A DNA stretch of 64,000 nt from Lotus japonicus (GCF_012489685.1 NC_080043.1:56938289-57002288); one strand, 5' to 3'; numbered from the stretch's first letter, positions 1-12,167 are shown. The notes: generated from the letters alone by a model not told the origin. Numbers and translations are program-made.

Positions 1-49
1 ATGATGTCTACTCTCCTCTACTATGCTATTTTTAGACTATATACTTTAT

Positions 50-115
50 AACCGTTGATTTTGCCTTTAATTTCTTAGAAAAACTGTCAACGGTTACCAT
101 TAAACCCACTATATG
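50..115 (+). promoter_or_regulatory. Putative internal promoter of the env-position gene (inverted repeat plus TATA-like box)
   Basis: An inverted repeat AACCGTTGA (50-58) / TCAACGGTT (87-95) is followed by CCCACTATATG (105-115). The same order recurs before the env-position gene of C (21686-21725, then CCCACTATAC at 21737) and D (29493-29531, then the same box). AACGG is a MYB-type binding core. Conservation across three diverged copies in non-coding DNA suggests a function, most simply a separate promoter for the downstream gene. Promoter activity is inferred. Confidence 0.4.
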
Positions 116-3100
116 CACTGTCACACACGATCTCCCACTCACTTACACTTGCGGTTTTGAAACTACCCGTGTGCATTGCATTCATACTTCTCCCTCCAAC
201 ATTTCCCCTTTCTCTCTGAACCCTAAAACCTCATCCTCTGAAAATCATGGGCAAATCGAGGAAACCTAAGGCGAATGTGTCTGCTTCTACCACACAAACT
301 GCCAAAGATCAGGAGAAGCAAAGATTCGAGGAAGCTCAGAAGATTCTGAATGCACCAAATGTAGTCACCTGTGCAAAGAAAGTGGAAGAACTGAATGTGT
401 GCTGCGAAGCGAGAGTTGATTTTGATAATCTTGCTCAACATGGGTTTGATATCAGGAACCAAGTCGAGTTGCAAGGATGGTCTGGGTATTTCAACAGGCT
501 CGTTGGTCCAATCTATCACAAATTGGTTGTCGAGTTCTGGAAGAATGCAGTTTGCAATGACTACTACGTCGTCTCCCATGTACTGGGCAAGAAAATTGTG
601 ATCTCTGAAGAATCTATTGCAAAGCTGCTGGGTATGAAGTTCCAGGAGGGAAAAAGGATCAAGAATGTTGAAGCAAATGTTACTGGAATGAGGACCGTTG
701 TCAACAAGGCGCTCTATGATAACTGGTCTTACGAGAAAACCAAGTACAGCCTTAAGGACTTGAAGTCTGAGATGAAAATTTGGCAAAAGATCTTCATGCA
801 CTGCATTCACCCTAGAACTGGAGGAACTGATTACCTGAATGCAACTCAGAAGGTAATCATGTACTACATTTCAACTGGTGAGCTTATATGTCTGCCATTC
901 CTTCTTTTCAATTATCTAAAGGAGTGTGTTGAGAAATCAAGGACCACAACTGGTTGTGAGAACAAGAGATTCATCTCCTACATTCCGTATGGAAGGCTAC
1001 TGTCAGACATCTTCGTCCAAAGCAAGCTTGTTAAGACTCTATCAGATCTTGAACTTCACGAAGATCTGGCCACGACAGTTGGTGATACCCTCAATGGCAC
1101 AAAGTTCAAGAAAATGAAGATCATTGAGAAGATCAAAGTTACTCCCAAAGAAGACACTTCTGATGAAGTTCGTCGGAGGAATTACCCCATTGATGACTTC
1201 CCCATTTGGTCCAAGAAGGACAATCCAGCATGCATTCTGGAATATGTAAGGATGCTCAGAAGACAAGGAGATCCTATCACCCTTACAGAATTTGTTAACA
1301 CTCTTCCTGAAAGTCCTCCTAATCTGGCTACCAGGAAATCCAGGAGAGCAACAAGCAGCAAGCCCTCAGATCCTAAGGGCAAAGGAATTCTGATAGAGGA
1401 ACCTGCAAAGAAGAAGGCTGCTTCCAAGAATGTGATCATCAGGGAACCATCTTCTGAAAGGTCTCTGAAGAGAACCTCAACTCAACAACAACAAATGTCT
1501 GATTCTGAAAGCTCAGAAGACACATGGGAAGATTCCTTAAGTGAGGAGACTGAAGATGAAGACAGGCCTCTGGCTAAGAGACGCAAAATTATTCTTGAGG
1601 AAGAGGAAGATGAGCAGGATGACCATGAGATCATCCAGAATGTGATTCAGGGTATAAGAGACTCTTCAGATGCTGAAGAATCCACAGATTCTGATGAGGT
1701 CCACTTGGTAAGAAGAAGAAAGCTGCCTCTAAAAGGTCCCCTTCAACAGAAAAAGACAGTTGCAGAACAAGCATCTGAACCAACTTCAGAAGTACAGAGA
1801 GAAAGAAGATCTAAACGCACTTCTGATCCAGCAAGGGCTGCAAGTCTCACCAGAACCTCACCCATCAGAAGCCCCAGTAAGGTAATTACTAAAAGCATTA
1901 ATTTCGATTCTGCTTTAGTAGTTATACCTGAACAACCCCTGCCTATATCTACTTCCATGCCTACCTTAACCCAAACAGCACCCACTCAACCTGAAACACA
2001 ACCTCAAACACAAGCTGCACCTCAAGCTCCTACTTCATCCATCCAAACAGCTACCACAGCCATCCCTTCCCCTCCAATTTACACTTCAACCACATCCATT
2101 TCAACTGAACCAATACCTCCTTTCAATTCCTTCATTCAAGGCATTATTCAAAGTGAGGCAACTCTAAAAACCTTAGTTCAACAATTCTCTCCCAAGCCTG
2201 CATCCACTCCACACACCTTTCTCATAACCCAAACTGGTGAGATCCCTGCTGAGAAAGAGAAGGAAGATGATGATGTCCAGATCCTTGAGCCGCCTTTCAA
2301 TGTGAAGCCCCTTCAACAAATTGCTTCCAATTTTGAAGATCGGATTCCAGACGCTGCTGAGACCTCCTATGTATCCTTGTCTAACTACTCAGCAGTCAAC
2401 TCACAGGATCTGAGTTTCACTTCACCTGAGAAGACTGTCACTCAGGCGTCGAGAAGGGTCATGAGATTGATTCCATTCCTTCTGAGCACATGGAAGAATC
2501 AAATGCTTCGAGCTCCAATGCTGCCAGAACTCCTCAACCTGTTCTGACCCTGGCCACCTCCTTCCTCCCTCAGAGTCTTCCTCAACTCATTCAGGAGTTT
2601 TCTGCAGAAGCAATCAGAAGGGTGAACTGGCTGTATCAGTTAACTGATGATCAGCTTGATGCTTCCCTTGTTGATAGTCTATGGTCTGCATTTGAGAAAT
2701 GGTCAGAAGGCAAAGGTCATGAACTTCAGAAGCAACTTAGCAGGGAGAAAAGACTAAGAGTTCATGATGCATCCGAAAGGGCCTATGAGCAGAGGCAGAG
2801 AGTGCTACACAAGGTTTGTGAATCTTTGAGAAAAGCAATGGCTGAAAGACCATGTGTTGTCTCCGAATGTACCTCAGAAGATGCTGTGATGCTCTCAGCA
2901 GAGGAAGAAGAAGAAAGCACTGATGGTATAGTCATTCTGGAGGATGCAGGTGCTGATGAAGTTCAGCAGCAAGGGCCAATTCAAGTCGACATTGCAATGT
3001 CATCCGAGGCTGAAGATGCTCTTCATGTTCAGGCTCCAGAAGTTCCTACATCGGATCCAGCTCCAGAAGTTCCTACATCTGATCCAGCTCCAGAAGTTGA

Positions 3101-5400
3101 AGTTCTTGCTGCTCGAATTGACAGAATTCAGAATGATCAGCAGAGATTGTGTAAGGCCCGAGTTTTTAAGTTCATGCTAAGTGAATAAACTTCTTATTCA
3201 CGATTAGGGTTGATGTAATGTGAAGGGAAACCTGAACGAAAGTTTATTAAATGAAATATATTTATGAAGGAGAAAGTTCAGGAAAAGTTCAAGGATTGCA
3301 TTATGATCGATAAAAGTTATAGCACGAACGTTTTACGCTTAAACCTAGGTCAGAAACCCTAGTATATAGCTAATTTTCACTTTTAGGCACGATGGCAGTT
3401 AATTCCAAAAATCTTCAGAGAAATGTTAGAACTTCTCTTTTTCCATATATCACAATCGTTTCGAGGCGAAACTCTAGGATCTACGAACGTCCGATTTCAA
3501 TCATCGGAAGTTTGCCGAAACCGAATCCCTGGTATTTCAAAACCCTAGAATGTCTCGTCAATGAAGACTTTTTCTATTCAGAGCTTCAAATGAATATTCC
3601 ACACGCATACACCCATTTCTCTTGATGATTTCAATCTTTCTTCAGAAGGAAGTTTTCTATTCCGACATTCGATGCAAAAAGCAACTTATCGGGTAAAATA
3701 GTTTTATACCGACTATGCTTTAGTTGCCAAAAATACAAAGAGACCTCTTTATAGTTTTGGAATTCTTTTGCCAAAACATATCTAATAATTCATGGAGAAT
3801 GACGCCGGAAAAATCGGATTCGCGAAACTTTCATTTTCCCGCGAATTTCCACCTTCTATATATAGCAAATAAAGGAAGAAAAAACACAATTTTCCTCCAT
3901 TTTCTCTCCTCTAAACCGCGGCCAAGAACAAGGAAGAAGGAAGAAGAGTTTTCTTCATCGTTTTCTTGATCGTTGATCCGTTAGTTGCTACTTCAAGGCT
4001 TCGAGGTATAGTCGCTAATCCTTACCTCTGATCGCTTTTTCCATAGCTTTTCTGTAGAGTTTTCTGAGCGGATAGTTTATGGGTTTTTGCAAAACTATCC
4101 TGAATCTTTCATTTCTGATTCTAAACCTCTTCTATGTATGCCCAAGATCACTTCTGCCGGATTAGATTTTCCGTTATGTCGCCGGAATTCCGCCGGAATC
4201 AATTTGAGCCTAAAATACCCATTTATGTAGTTTTTGAGTAAAGTTCCAATCTTTAGGCTGTAAACTATCGCCTTAGCTTAGTGCTAGTAGGATTAGTTGT
4301 CATAAACGTCGTTGGTGATGTCCCTGCAAAATTTTATTTTTGGGATTTCAGTTTTGAAAATCCTAAGTTAAAAATCATGACCAAAATACCCCTGCGACAG
4401 TTTTTGATCCGATAATTTTTCCGAGTTCAGAATACCCTTAGTTACGGCTTATGAAAGCATAGGAACCAAGTTTGATCGAAGAAAAATCGAACCCTACAAT
4501 TACCTATAGTGGCCGAGAGCTATAAGGGGGGAGGAGGAAATTTCCTTTTCCGAAAACTTGTCTTTTCGCGCTAGATTATCGTACCTTAGAGTATAGATTA
4601 CTTCGAGTAACCTTAGTAAGTATCGATAGCTTAGTTTCCGATAGATTCTGATTGATTTTTGTGGTTTTGTTCTAAAGGTGATTTTGAGGAATTTCCTGAG
4701 GATCAACACCTTGCTTGTGAAGAAGAGTTTGAAGTTTTTGCTGGAGAACCTTCAGGTGAGGGCTTCTCACTGAATCTCTAGTTAATGCTTAGGGTCGATA
4801 TTTCGACATTGTTTACTGTTTATGCACTGAGATTGTGTGTGATTGAAAATGTTTTCTGAGGCTTCGGCTGACAATGTAGATGATTCATCTACTGAATGTT
4901 TTTGAAGATTGACTTACATGCTATGTGCTATGTGGGTAATCTAGGATGTGTGGTGCATGCTTTATATGCTAAGTGCTCAGTGTTTATGATGCGATTTATT
5001 GATATATGACATGTTGTTGATTGTGATGATTTAAATATGCTTTACACTGAAAATCTGAGATTCTGAATGGTGAGAATAGCGGGCAGGTCATGCCGATTTT
5101 ATTTTGAGAGTTTTGAGAAAGTTTGATAGGACGAACGAGGTTCGGGCCTTGTATAGGGTTTATGGATCGAGACATTCTCTGGAGTCATTTGGGGATTCGA
5201 AGATCCCGAGAACTTATAGGAATTGCGATAAGACTAAAAAGGATATTATTTTGAAAAGAAAATTCATAAGACATTAAACAACCTCTAAATCTTTAAGTAA
5301 GGGTAATAATCTCGAAAGGAGGCTTTGGATGAAAATCATAGTTTGGAAAACGAGAAGTGTCGTCGGATCCAAGTGTTGAGTCTGTTGTTGTTGTGCTGTT

Positions 5401-5467
5401 GGAGCAGCGTTGGTTGTTGTGCTGTTGGAGCAGCGTTGGTTGTTGTGCTGTTGGAGCAGCGATGTTG
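5401..5467 (+). repeat. 26-bp tandem repeat inside the solo LTR
   Basis: The unit beginning GGAGCAGCGTTGG repeats at 5401, 5427 and 5453 (period 26 bp), with a further GCTGTTGGAGCAGCGATG at about 5530. F-family LTRs at 53155 and 59160 carry one related GTGCTGTTGGAGCAGCG unit, so the repeat is a local expansion in this LTR variant. Confidence 0.8.
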
Positions 5468-6299
5468 TTGGGCTATCCTGGGGATAAGTCCGGGGAACCG
5501 TTAGTTCCCGAGTATGTGATACTCTTGTGCTGTTGGAGCAGCGATGTGTGTTGTGAAGTGTGTCTTTTGTCGCAGAATCGACTTTGCTTTAGGGTAAGAT
5601 TTTAGAGACTTAATTTACCTAGAACACGTGGCGACGTGTCGAGTGAGATCGGAGACGTTGGTTGACTAATCATCCTGCATTCATGCAACATTAATGGGGT
5701 ATTAACACAGGACGTACTCTGGACCTCGTCGGATTCCAAAATGGTCATAAGACCCGGATTTCCGTGATAGAGCGTCTGTAGACGTCTCTTGTAGCAGACC
5801 GAAATGGCAGACCTACGGGTTACGGCTGATCTGACTACCGTTGTTGTTGGAGTAAGAGGCACGCGTGCCGAAATGGCACCACCGTCGCTGGTGAAGGGCT
5901 GATCCGTTGATGTCCATCCGTTCCGGATTGCATATTGGTTGACTGGGTTAACCTGCATACATATCATGCAACATGCATACTAATTTAGTTGTTGAGTGTG
6001 ATTGCTATTTAATTATCTTACTTGTAACATGCTAAGTGTTATTATTGCGTTCATGTTATTGTGGAACATGCAACTCTAGGAATGATATCTTTAGCTATAA
6101 GCCTAAGTGGCTATCTATTATTTGTACCTATTGGATTTATTATCTACATAGTTCTTTAGAGTTGACCCTCGCGTCTTCTGTGTGTGTTTTGGCGGACAAC
6201 GCCTTTTGTCAGATGAATATTGCGGACTGGTTCGACATGGTCCACCCTTCGGGGGGGATTAGGTACGAGATGATAGATTAGGACGACCCCGGGTCGTGG

Positions 6300-6692
6300 G
6301 TGGTTGACCCCGCGAGCCACCGAGCGACCTATTCGGGGCGTGTCATGGAGGACCACGTGGACAGTGGAGGACTCTTGAGGTCAGGAGTGTTGAGGCGATG
6401 CTCTATCAGCTTCAACTTGCCACCGGGCGTTCACTGCGGACCAGGTCTTGAAGGAGCACCGCCGCCACCGTCATCTTCAGAGGAGGAGGATCCCTCAGAG
6501 GAGATTCCAGCGGGAGTGCCTTCGGCAGGGTCTAGTGCACCCTCCGTTGCGATCATTGATGATCAGGGTTCGGGCCCTAAGCCCGTGAGTCCAGCTTCGG
6601 AGAGCGTTGCAGGTGCGAGGGGAGGACGGATAGGGTTGATAGACTTGGTCGTTCTGGATTCTGATTCAGACGACGATCATGCTGACACATAG
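6300..6692 (+). other. 130-codon open frame inside the solo LTR (uncertain coding status)
   Basis: An open frame reads a Pro/Ser/Glu-rich protein with an acidic tail (DSDSDDDH). It lies in the segment where this LTR differs most from those of F. F has a short acidic reading (DPDFMHD, then DDGSM) at a similar place (~53940-54000), which hints at a degenerate coding segment near the LTR 3' end. No known domain is recognised. It may be chance in a GC-rich stretch. Confidence 0.25.
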
Positions 6693-7430
6693 TTTTGGGT
6701 GTTGGTATGAGCTCCTCGAGTTGGGATTAGTGTAGGAGTAGAGTTTTTAGCTCTGACAGTCTTGCTTCATTTGTTAATTAGGGGACAGGGTAGATCCGCC
6801 TATAGCTTTTTGTGTGGTTTCCTTATGGGAATCACAGAGAGTTGGTTGGACTAGGAGGTCTTACTTTCTGGCCATTGGGTCAGCTGATTCTCAGTTTTGA
6901 GGGATAGTGTTGCGGGCACTTCACCCTTTTCATTTGGTTTTGTATATATTGCCTACGGGCGTTGCACTTTTCTTTCCGTCACTGGAGGTTACTCGTGACG
7001 AGGTTGCTACTACAGCGGGGGCTGTTTATATATTGTATATTAGTTCTGATTATTATTATTGTTGGGTTTTATTTATTCCAGTCTCGTCTTAGTTATTATC
7101 AAAAAAAAAATATTCACGTTTTTTCCGCATTAAGTTTACTTTTGGTTACTAAAGTGACGCCACCGAAATCGGGGTGTGACAGATTGTTTCAGATGGTTGA
7201 GAAACAAGGACAAGTTCAGACTGAGCAAAACAAGCAGATTGCAGAGTCCTCAAGCAAAATGGAAGCCATCATGAAGTATCTTATGGACAATCTTCCTTCC
7301 ACCTCCAAGCCTTGAATCCCTCATCTCTATCATGCATACATTTAATTGTTATGACTGCATTTATTTTATGCTGACTATGCCTAATTATTCTTATCTGATT
7401 CAATGCACCGTCCATTTAGTAACTCACATG

Positions 7431-8074
7431 CATGGTAGTCAGTATCGTGCGTATCGCACGATACGTATCCCGATACGATACGAAAATCAACCAAACGATA
7501 CATATCCCATGTATGTATCTTTTTGTGTTCGTATCGTGACCTGTATCGCACATATCGCATGAGTATCGCACGATACGTATCCCGATACGATACAAAAACA
7601 GTTTTTCAAATGCCGTTTCATCTTACTCCCCTAGAAAAATTAGGGAGTGGACATTTAATTTCATTAAAAATTAGTAAATTGCTCTAAAAAGTGATGTTTT
7701 CTTTGATTCTTTCACCCTTTCACATTCAACTTCACTTCAACAGCCCTTTCATGTTTCACGTTCAACTTCAGCAGCCCTTTAATGGCTTGGAATTAGGGGG
7801 TGGGCATTTAATTTCATCTCTTTGATGTTTAGTACTTTAGTTTGGCTTATGGCCTGGAATTAGGTTGAACTTGAACTTTGTGAGACTATTTTTCTACTTA
7901 TGACTTGGATCTTTGATTATTTTGAACTATATTTAGATGATATATTAGTATATTATTTAATTTATGACTTAATTTTTTTTGTGTCCGTATCTTACGATAC
8001 ACGTTATGATACGATACGCGACACGGAATTAGGGTCTAGCGATACACGATACGTATCTCGATTTGACTACCTTG
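7431..8074. mobile_element. Non-autonomous hAT-type MITE rich in GTATCG/CGATAC
   Basis: A 644-bp insertion flanked by 8-bp direct repeats CTCACATG (7423-7430 and 8075-8082). Its ends are inverted: CATGGTAGTCAGTATCG at the left and, read from the right, CAAGGTAGTCAAATCG. An 8-bp duplication with CA-x-GG termini is the hAT signature. Subterminal DNA holds many palindromic CGATACGTATC-type motifs on both sides (7442-7600 and 7985-8060), and the centre is AT-rich with no transposase. It lies between the env-position gene and the accessory ORF of element A. Confidence 0.85.
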
Positions 8075-8213
8075 CTCACATGTCTTTATGATTTGATAAG
8101 TTTTATGCATGATTTTCTGTTACCTTTTCTCCTTATAATCTTCGCAATCCTTCTTCTCCATCACAACACAATTCACTTCCTCATCTCTCTGTTTCATTCC
8201 TTCTTGTTCAAGA

Positions 8214-8630
8214 ATGACTTCTGTCGACTTAATTTCTGAACTCAAGACTTTGGTATTTGACCAAGTCTTTCCATGGAGTGTTAATCTCTCTTCCTCTCAG
8301 ATCTCTCAAGCTCTTGAGAAGATTGAGCATCTTCTGACCTGTTGGCTCACTTCTCATCAGACTCACTGTCTTCAGAACCTTCAAGAAGTTCTGAATGATC
8401 TTCTCTGCCTGACCAATCGTCAGGAGGACATCGAAGCTCAGCTCCAGGTCATTTGCATGCTTCTGGAATACGAGGAAGATCACCATGAAGCGGATCAAGA
8501 GGCTGTCCAGGAGAATGTTGCCCTCAGGGAGGACCTGGCTACTCAGTTAGCCTCAATTGATAAGGACATTCGTCCTCTCCACCTTCAACTTCTCTACATG
8601 AAGAATTCTCGAGCTTTCCTGTTTGTCTAG
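8214..8630 (+). CDS. Sense-strand accessory ORF of element A (138 aa, helical/coiled coil)
   Basis: An intact frame from ATG 8214 to TAG 8628-8630, between the env-position gene and the polypurine tract. The predicted protein is Leu/Gln/Glu-rich and probably all-helical, with no recognised domain. In C and D the same slot holds a gene of similar size (130 aa) on the opposite strand. The starts are faintly alike (M-x-S then ELK/ELR then F-D/E), so distant homology with inversion is possible but unproven. A leader rich in TTCTTC/CTCC precedes the ATG. Confidence 0.55.
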   Translation: MTSVDLISELKTLVFDQVFPWSVNLSSSQISQALEKIEHLLTCWLTSHQTHCLQNLQEVLNDLLCLTNRQEDIEAQLQVICMLLEYEEDHHEADQEAVQENVALREDLATQLASIDKDIRPLHLQLLYMKNSRAFLFV

Positions 8631-9239
8631 GCTTAGTCTTCTTCCTTCCTCTCGATCCCTTGTACTTCTTCTCCATTCAATAATAATAACCTATCTTATT
8701 TGCATCACTTCTCTGTTATTGTTATTGTTGTTTGCGTTTTTCACTCTTTTTGATTATGACAAAAAGGGGGAGTACGTAAATTGGTTTTTGAAAATTTTTA
8801 TATTACCTAAAACCAGTAGAGGAGAACAAGTATCAATACTTATAGCACATAGATATTGTCAAGCGTCTCAGATAAGGAATACATTTTGAACTAATCTTGC
8901 TTCTGACGTCTTATTCCAATTATATCTAGACAACTCTATGTTATTATGTGATATACGCTAAGTTCTGAACCATCACTTCTGATGAGTATACATCCATTCA
9001 AGCGTAAATTCGGATCACATAACCAGACTCCGAATCTAGATTCTTCACAAATTCATCAAGTCATAGATTCAGGGGGAGTCAGGGGGAGACCCTTGCTCAG
9101 AATCCGGTGTTAACTCAGATTCAGAAAGAGCATTGCAAACCGTTACACAAGGATAAGTTTAATCTCTGATCCTTCCTTTCCTGTGTATTCAGTTTATTGT
9201 GTAAAAATTGTTCATCAAAATACTTGTTTTGTCATCATC

Positions 9240-9253
9240 AAAAAGGGGGAGAT
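9240..9253 (+). promoter_or_regulatory. Polypurine tract of element A
   Basis: AAAAAGGGGGAGAT lies directly before the 3' LTR and is the plus-strand priming site. The same 14 bases precede the 3' LTRs of C and D and, inverted, of B. A second ACAAAAAGGGGGAGTAC tract lies about 480 bp upstream (8759-8775). Confidence 0.9.
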
Positions 9254-10494
9254 TGTAAGATCAAGGTTTGATCAGTGGTTGCATCTCTATGTTTTGATGA
9301 TTACAATTAAGGTTTGTGATGATGAACAATTGTGGTACCCTAACGTTTGTCTTTTTAAGTTGTGACAAACAGGTTCTGAATCTGACCCAAGCCTATTCGT
9401 TCAGAAGAAGAAGAACCAAGGGCTACTAAAAAGAGAGCTCATTAACCTACCATGTTCGTTCTGAACAGTGGCAAATACCTCAGAAGCTCTGAAGATGGAA
9501 GCTCTCAAGAAGATCTGAAGAACTCAAGTCAGAAGTTCTGAAGACCAGATGTTCCAGTGGAACGGTCCAGAAGCAGAAGACTCAAGTTCTGAAGATTTAC
9601 AAGAAGTTGGTTCTGAAGGCCCAAGCTATTCTAGCTCTGACGATCAGAAGTTCTGAGGAACTCGTTCAGTAGCAGAAGTTGCAAGGTCAGAAGAATCCAA
9701 GCTTCTATCTGACGATGATCAGAAGCTTCATCAACGTTCATCTGAAGCTCCTTCATCTCAAGTCAACTGGTGAAAGGACAGGTCGCTATCACAGTACAAC
9801 GTCATACAAGTCTCAGTCTGTCCGCCACCAACCTTGTACAGCCTAGCAGTCAGATATTACAGAATTGCCACTCCAACGGATAAAACCCTAGCAACGGCTA
9901 CATCACAAGCCTTGGAGTATATAAAGGCTGAAGGAAGAAGAAAGAAAAAAAAAAAACCGTGCTGAAAATATTCAACATATACGAACCATTCTCTTAGCAT
10001 TATTTCTTCACTGTTCTTAAACATCTGAGTTTACTATTCGCTTGTTAGAAGCACTCATTGTAAACCCGAAACCTTTTACATCATATTGTAAAGTTCATCA
10101 AGAGACCAAGGTTGGTCGGATCTTGAGAGGACTGAATCAAGGCTGATTCAGTATTTAGCTAGTCTTAAGAGGATCGGTAGATCAGCTTCTTAAGAGGATA
10201 TTAGTGAGAAAATCAGTGTACTGTTAGTCACTTAGCAGGTTGCAAAGTGCAGTTGTAACACTCATTGATTTTAGTGGATTGCCTTCATCAGAAGAAGGAA
10301 GAAATCACCTTCACAGGTGGACTGGATTAGCTTGAGCTTTTATCTCAAGTGAACCAGGATAAAATACTCGTGTGCTTTACTTCCTATCATTCAGCACTTA
10401 GTTTTTATCTTTGAGTTTTGAAAAAGGCCAAAAGTTTACCCGAGATACAAAAACTCTATTCAAACCCCCCTTTCTAGTGTTTTTCGCACCTTCA
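9254..10494 (+). repeat. 3' LTR of element A
   Basis: Starts TGTAAGATCAAGG and ends GCACCTTCA (1241 bp). Core promoter: TATATAAA at 9918-9925. The 5' half is dense in CAGAAG/CTTCTG palindromic motifs, as in the C and D LTRs, but overall it is clearly diverged from them, so A is a different subfamily. Confidence 0.9.
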
Positions 10495-11039
10495 CTTTAA
10501 ACCTAGTAGACTTCTGATCAGGGGAATGCTTCATGTTGGAACTTGTGAAACCAGTTGATCAGAGTCAGAGGGAAGCACAGATCCTCTGACCGTTGTATCT
10601 TCTGATTCTGAACTCATAGGGAAGTACATGGTCTACAGAGTCATCTTGCTTCTGGACATCAGAGTTTCCACTTTTCAGCTTATGAATCTTCAGAGTCTTC
10701 TACACCATCAGAACATCTGAACCTTCAGAGTTTCTTGGATGTCAGAACTTCTGGATCTTCAGAACTTCAAGTGACTGAGTCCATATCAGAGCTTGTATGT
10801 CTTCAGATCTTCGGAAGCATTTCTACTGTTCAGAGTGAACATAGATGTTGCGAAAGCGTTGCTTGGGTCACTCTTTATGCACAGTGCTTCTGATTTGTGT
10901 GAGATTGAATTTAGGTCAGAGCCTGTAAATAGCACACTCAGAAAAACACGTTAGAGTACCATAATTGTTCATACTAAAATGTTAACTTGTAATCATCAAA
11001 ACATAGAGTTGTACTACTCGATCAAAACTTGATCTTACA
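10495..11039 (-). repeat. Truncated LTR of element B (inverted)
   Basis: Reverse complement of the first ~545 bp of the D-type LTR: its outer end reads GATCTTACA at 11031-11039, the inverse of TGTAAGATC. The remainder is missing at the junction with the end of element A, consistent with A having inserted here. Confidence 0.88.
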
Positions 11040-11053
11040 ATCTCCCCCTTTTT
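11040..11053 (-). promoter_or_regulatory. Polypurine tract of element B (inverted)
   Basis: ATCTCCCCCTTTTT is the exact reverse complement of the polypurine tract in A, C and D, and lies directly inside the inverted LTR. Confidence 0.88.
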
Positions 11054-11819
11054 GATGATGATAAAACCAAGTATTTTGATGAACAATTCTTAAACAATAA
11101 ACTGAATTCACTCAGAGTTTAGAGACATAGAATTAGACTTATCCTGATGTGAATAGTTTATTTTGCTCATTCTGAATCCAAGTCACAGCTTGATTCTGAG
11201 CATAGCTCCCCCTGAATCTAAGACTTAATGAAAACGTTAGAAATGTCTAGATTCTGAGCTAAATAATATAAGAGTTCAGAGTGAAGGCGCATGACATAGA
11301 TGAAATAAAATAATCAAAGCGCATAAGTATTCAGAGTCAACGATAAGTGGTATCAGAGTCAAATAGAATCACTTCAGAAGAAGTGAAATGTATTCCTTGT
11401 ATTTGCCCAGTGACACATCTATGGTCATAAAGGTGGAACTCTTAAATTCTCCAAAATAAAAATAAATCACACTTACACATCAAATACTGGATGTACTCCC
11501 CCTTTTTGTCATAAGCAAAAAGTATGGGGTGTGAAAAACTTAGCTTGAAGTACAAGGTACTCCCCCTTAGAGAAGGTCTAAGTGAAAAGATGGAGAAATA
11601 AACGATGTAGGAATGAGAGTTACGCGAATTAAAGAAAGGAGTTAATGCAAAAGAAGAACGTTTACCACCGGCCACGGGAGTAAAGAGAAGCTTCAGTTAC
11701 CAAGGACTTAACCTCGAGAAACTGTAGGAGCAATAACTTCCAAGGAGAGAATGAAGCTTATATAAAGAGATTTAGAAGAGAGTAAGCTTCATAACTCGAT
11801 CAATACCATAAAAAGAAAT

Positions 11820-12167
11820 GGCTTCATATAAAGCCTTCGAGGAGGACATGTTTCTTAACATCCGGCACCCTGATGGTACACGAACGATACACGAGCTGAC
11901 GAAGATCTTGGTCCAGAGCTGGAGAAAGATCTGAAAGAGTTCCTTGGCTTCGTGGAGGAAATTCAGGAACTCAGCGAGCTGGAACTGAATTTTCTGGAAG
12001 AGAAGGAAGCTGTGGAAAAGAGACTCAAGACTATTGAAGATAGTCTGGAGAAGACTGAGCTTAGCATCAAGCTTGGCAATATAGAGTATGCGCTTGATCG
12101 GCTGGAGAAGGAAAGAGCAGAGCAACGCCGGGAGTGCAGAAGAATGAGGAAGGATCCTCCATTCTAG
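11820..12167 (+). pseudogene. Antisense accessory gene of element B, with deletions
   Basis: Element B is inverted, so this + strand gene is antisense to it. It starts ATG 11820 with MASYKAFEED; relative to D about nine codons are missing after MASY. A further deletion around 11910 shifts frame. The correct frame resumes by 11952 and runs to TAG 12165-12167, ending RMRKDPPF. Upstream lie TATATAAA (11759-11766) and CGTTTACCACCGG (11659-11671), matching the promoter of the intact copies. The Glu/Lys/Leu-rich C-terminal half is a predicted coiled coil. Confidence 0.8.

Larger units (their letters stand above)
3150..7181 (+). mobile_element. Solo LTR of a chromovirus (Ty3/gypsy, family of element F)
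   Basis: Starts TGTAAGGCCC and ends GGTGTGACA, with 5-bp target duplications GATTG at 3145-3149 and 7182-7186. Much of it matches the LTRs of element F (50880-54347), including the TATA region CTATATATAG (3856-3865) and the 3' end. At 4032 bp it is about 550 bp longer than those LTRs and differs strongly at roughly 5600-6750. No internal retroviral sequence remains, so it is a solo LTR left by LTR-LTR recombination. It splits the env-position gene of element A. Confidence 0.93.
247..7315 (+). pseudogene. Env-position ('env-like') gene of element A, frameshifted and interrupted by a solo LTR
   Basis: The frame opens at ATG 247 and runs about 730 codons, shifts frame near 2440-2490, and continues in another frame to 3149, where a solo LTR interrupts it. 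The last ~44 codons resume at 7182 and end at TGA 7313-7315. The N-terminal ~350 residues form a globular domain (FNRL, FWK, GRLLSD and PIDDFPIWS landmarks) resembling the 'putative plant transposon protein' family. Then come a Ser/Glu/Pro-rich region and a Gln/Lys-rich C-terminal coiled coil. I see no signal peptide or transmembrane segment, so the traditional label 'envelope-like' rests on position only. Homologous genes lie in B, C and D. Function unknown. Confidence 0.8.
1..10494 (+). mobile_element. Element A: 3' part of a Ty1/copia Sirevirus (SIRE/Maximus type)
   Basis: The window opens between pol and the env-position gene of a forward Sirevirus, judged by similarity of bases 1-246 to the pol-env spacer of element C (21650-21881). 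Order: spacer, env-position gene (247-7315, interrupted), sense accessory ORF (8214-8630), polypurine tract (9240-9253), 3' LTR (9254-10494). The 5' LTR, gag and pol lie outside the window. It ends inside an inverted LTR of element B, so A probably inserted into that LTR; the predicted target duplication after its end would be CTTTA (10495-10499), which cannot be checked here. Confidence 0.9.

Noticed and set aside
223..810. 195-codon minus-strand ORF opposite the env-position gene of A
   Set aside because: It mirrors the sense coding sequence; the equivalents in C and D (22302-22556, 29872-30135) are short and differ, so it is not an antisense gene.
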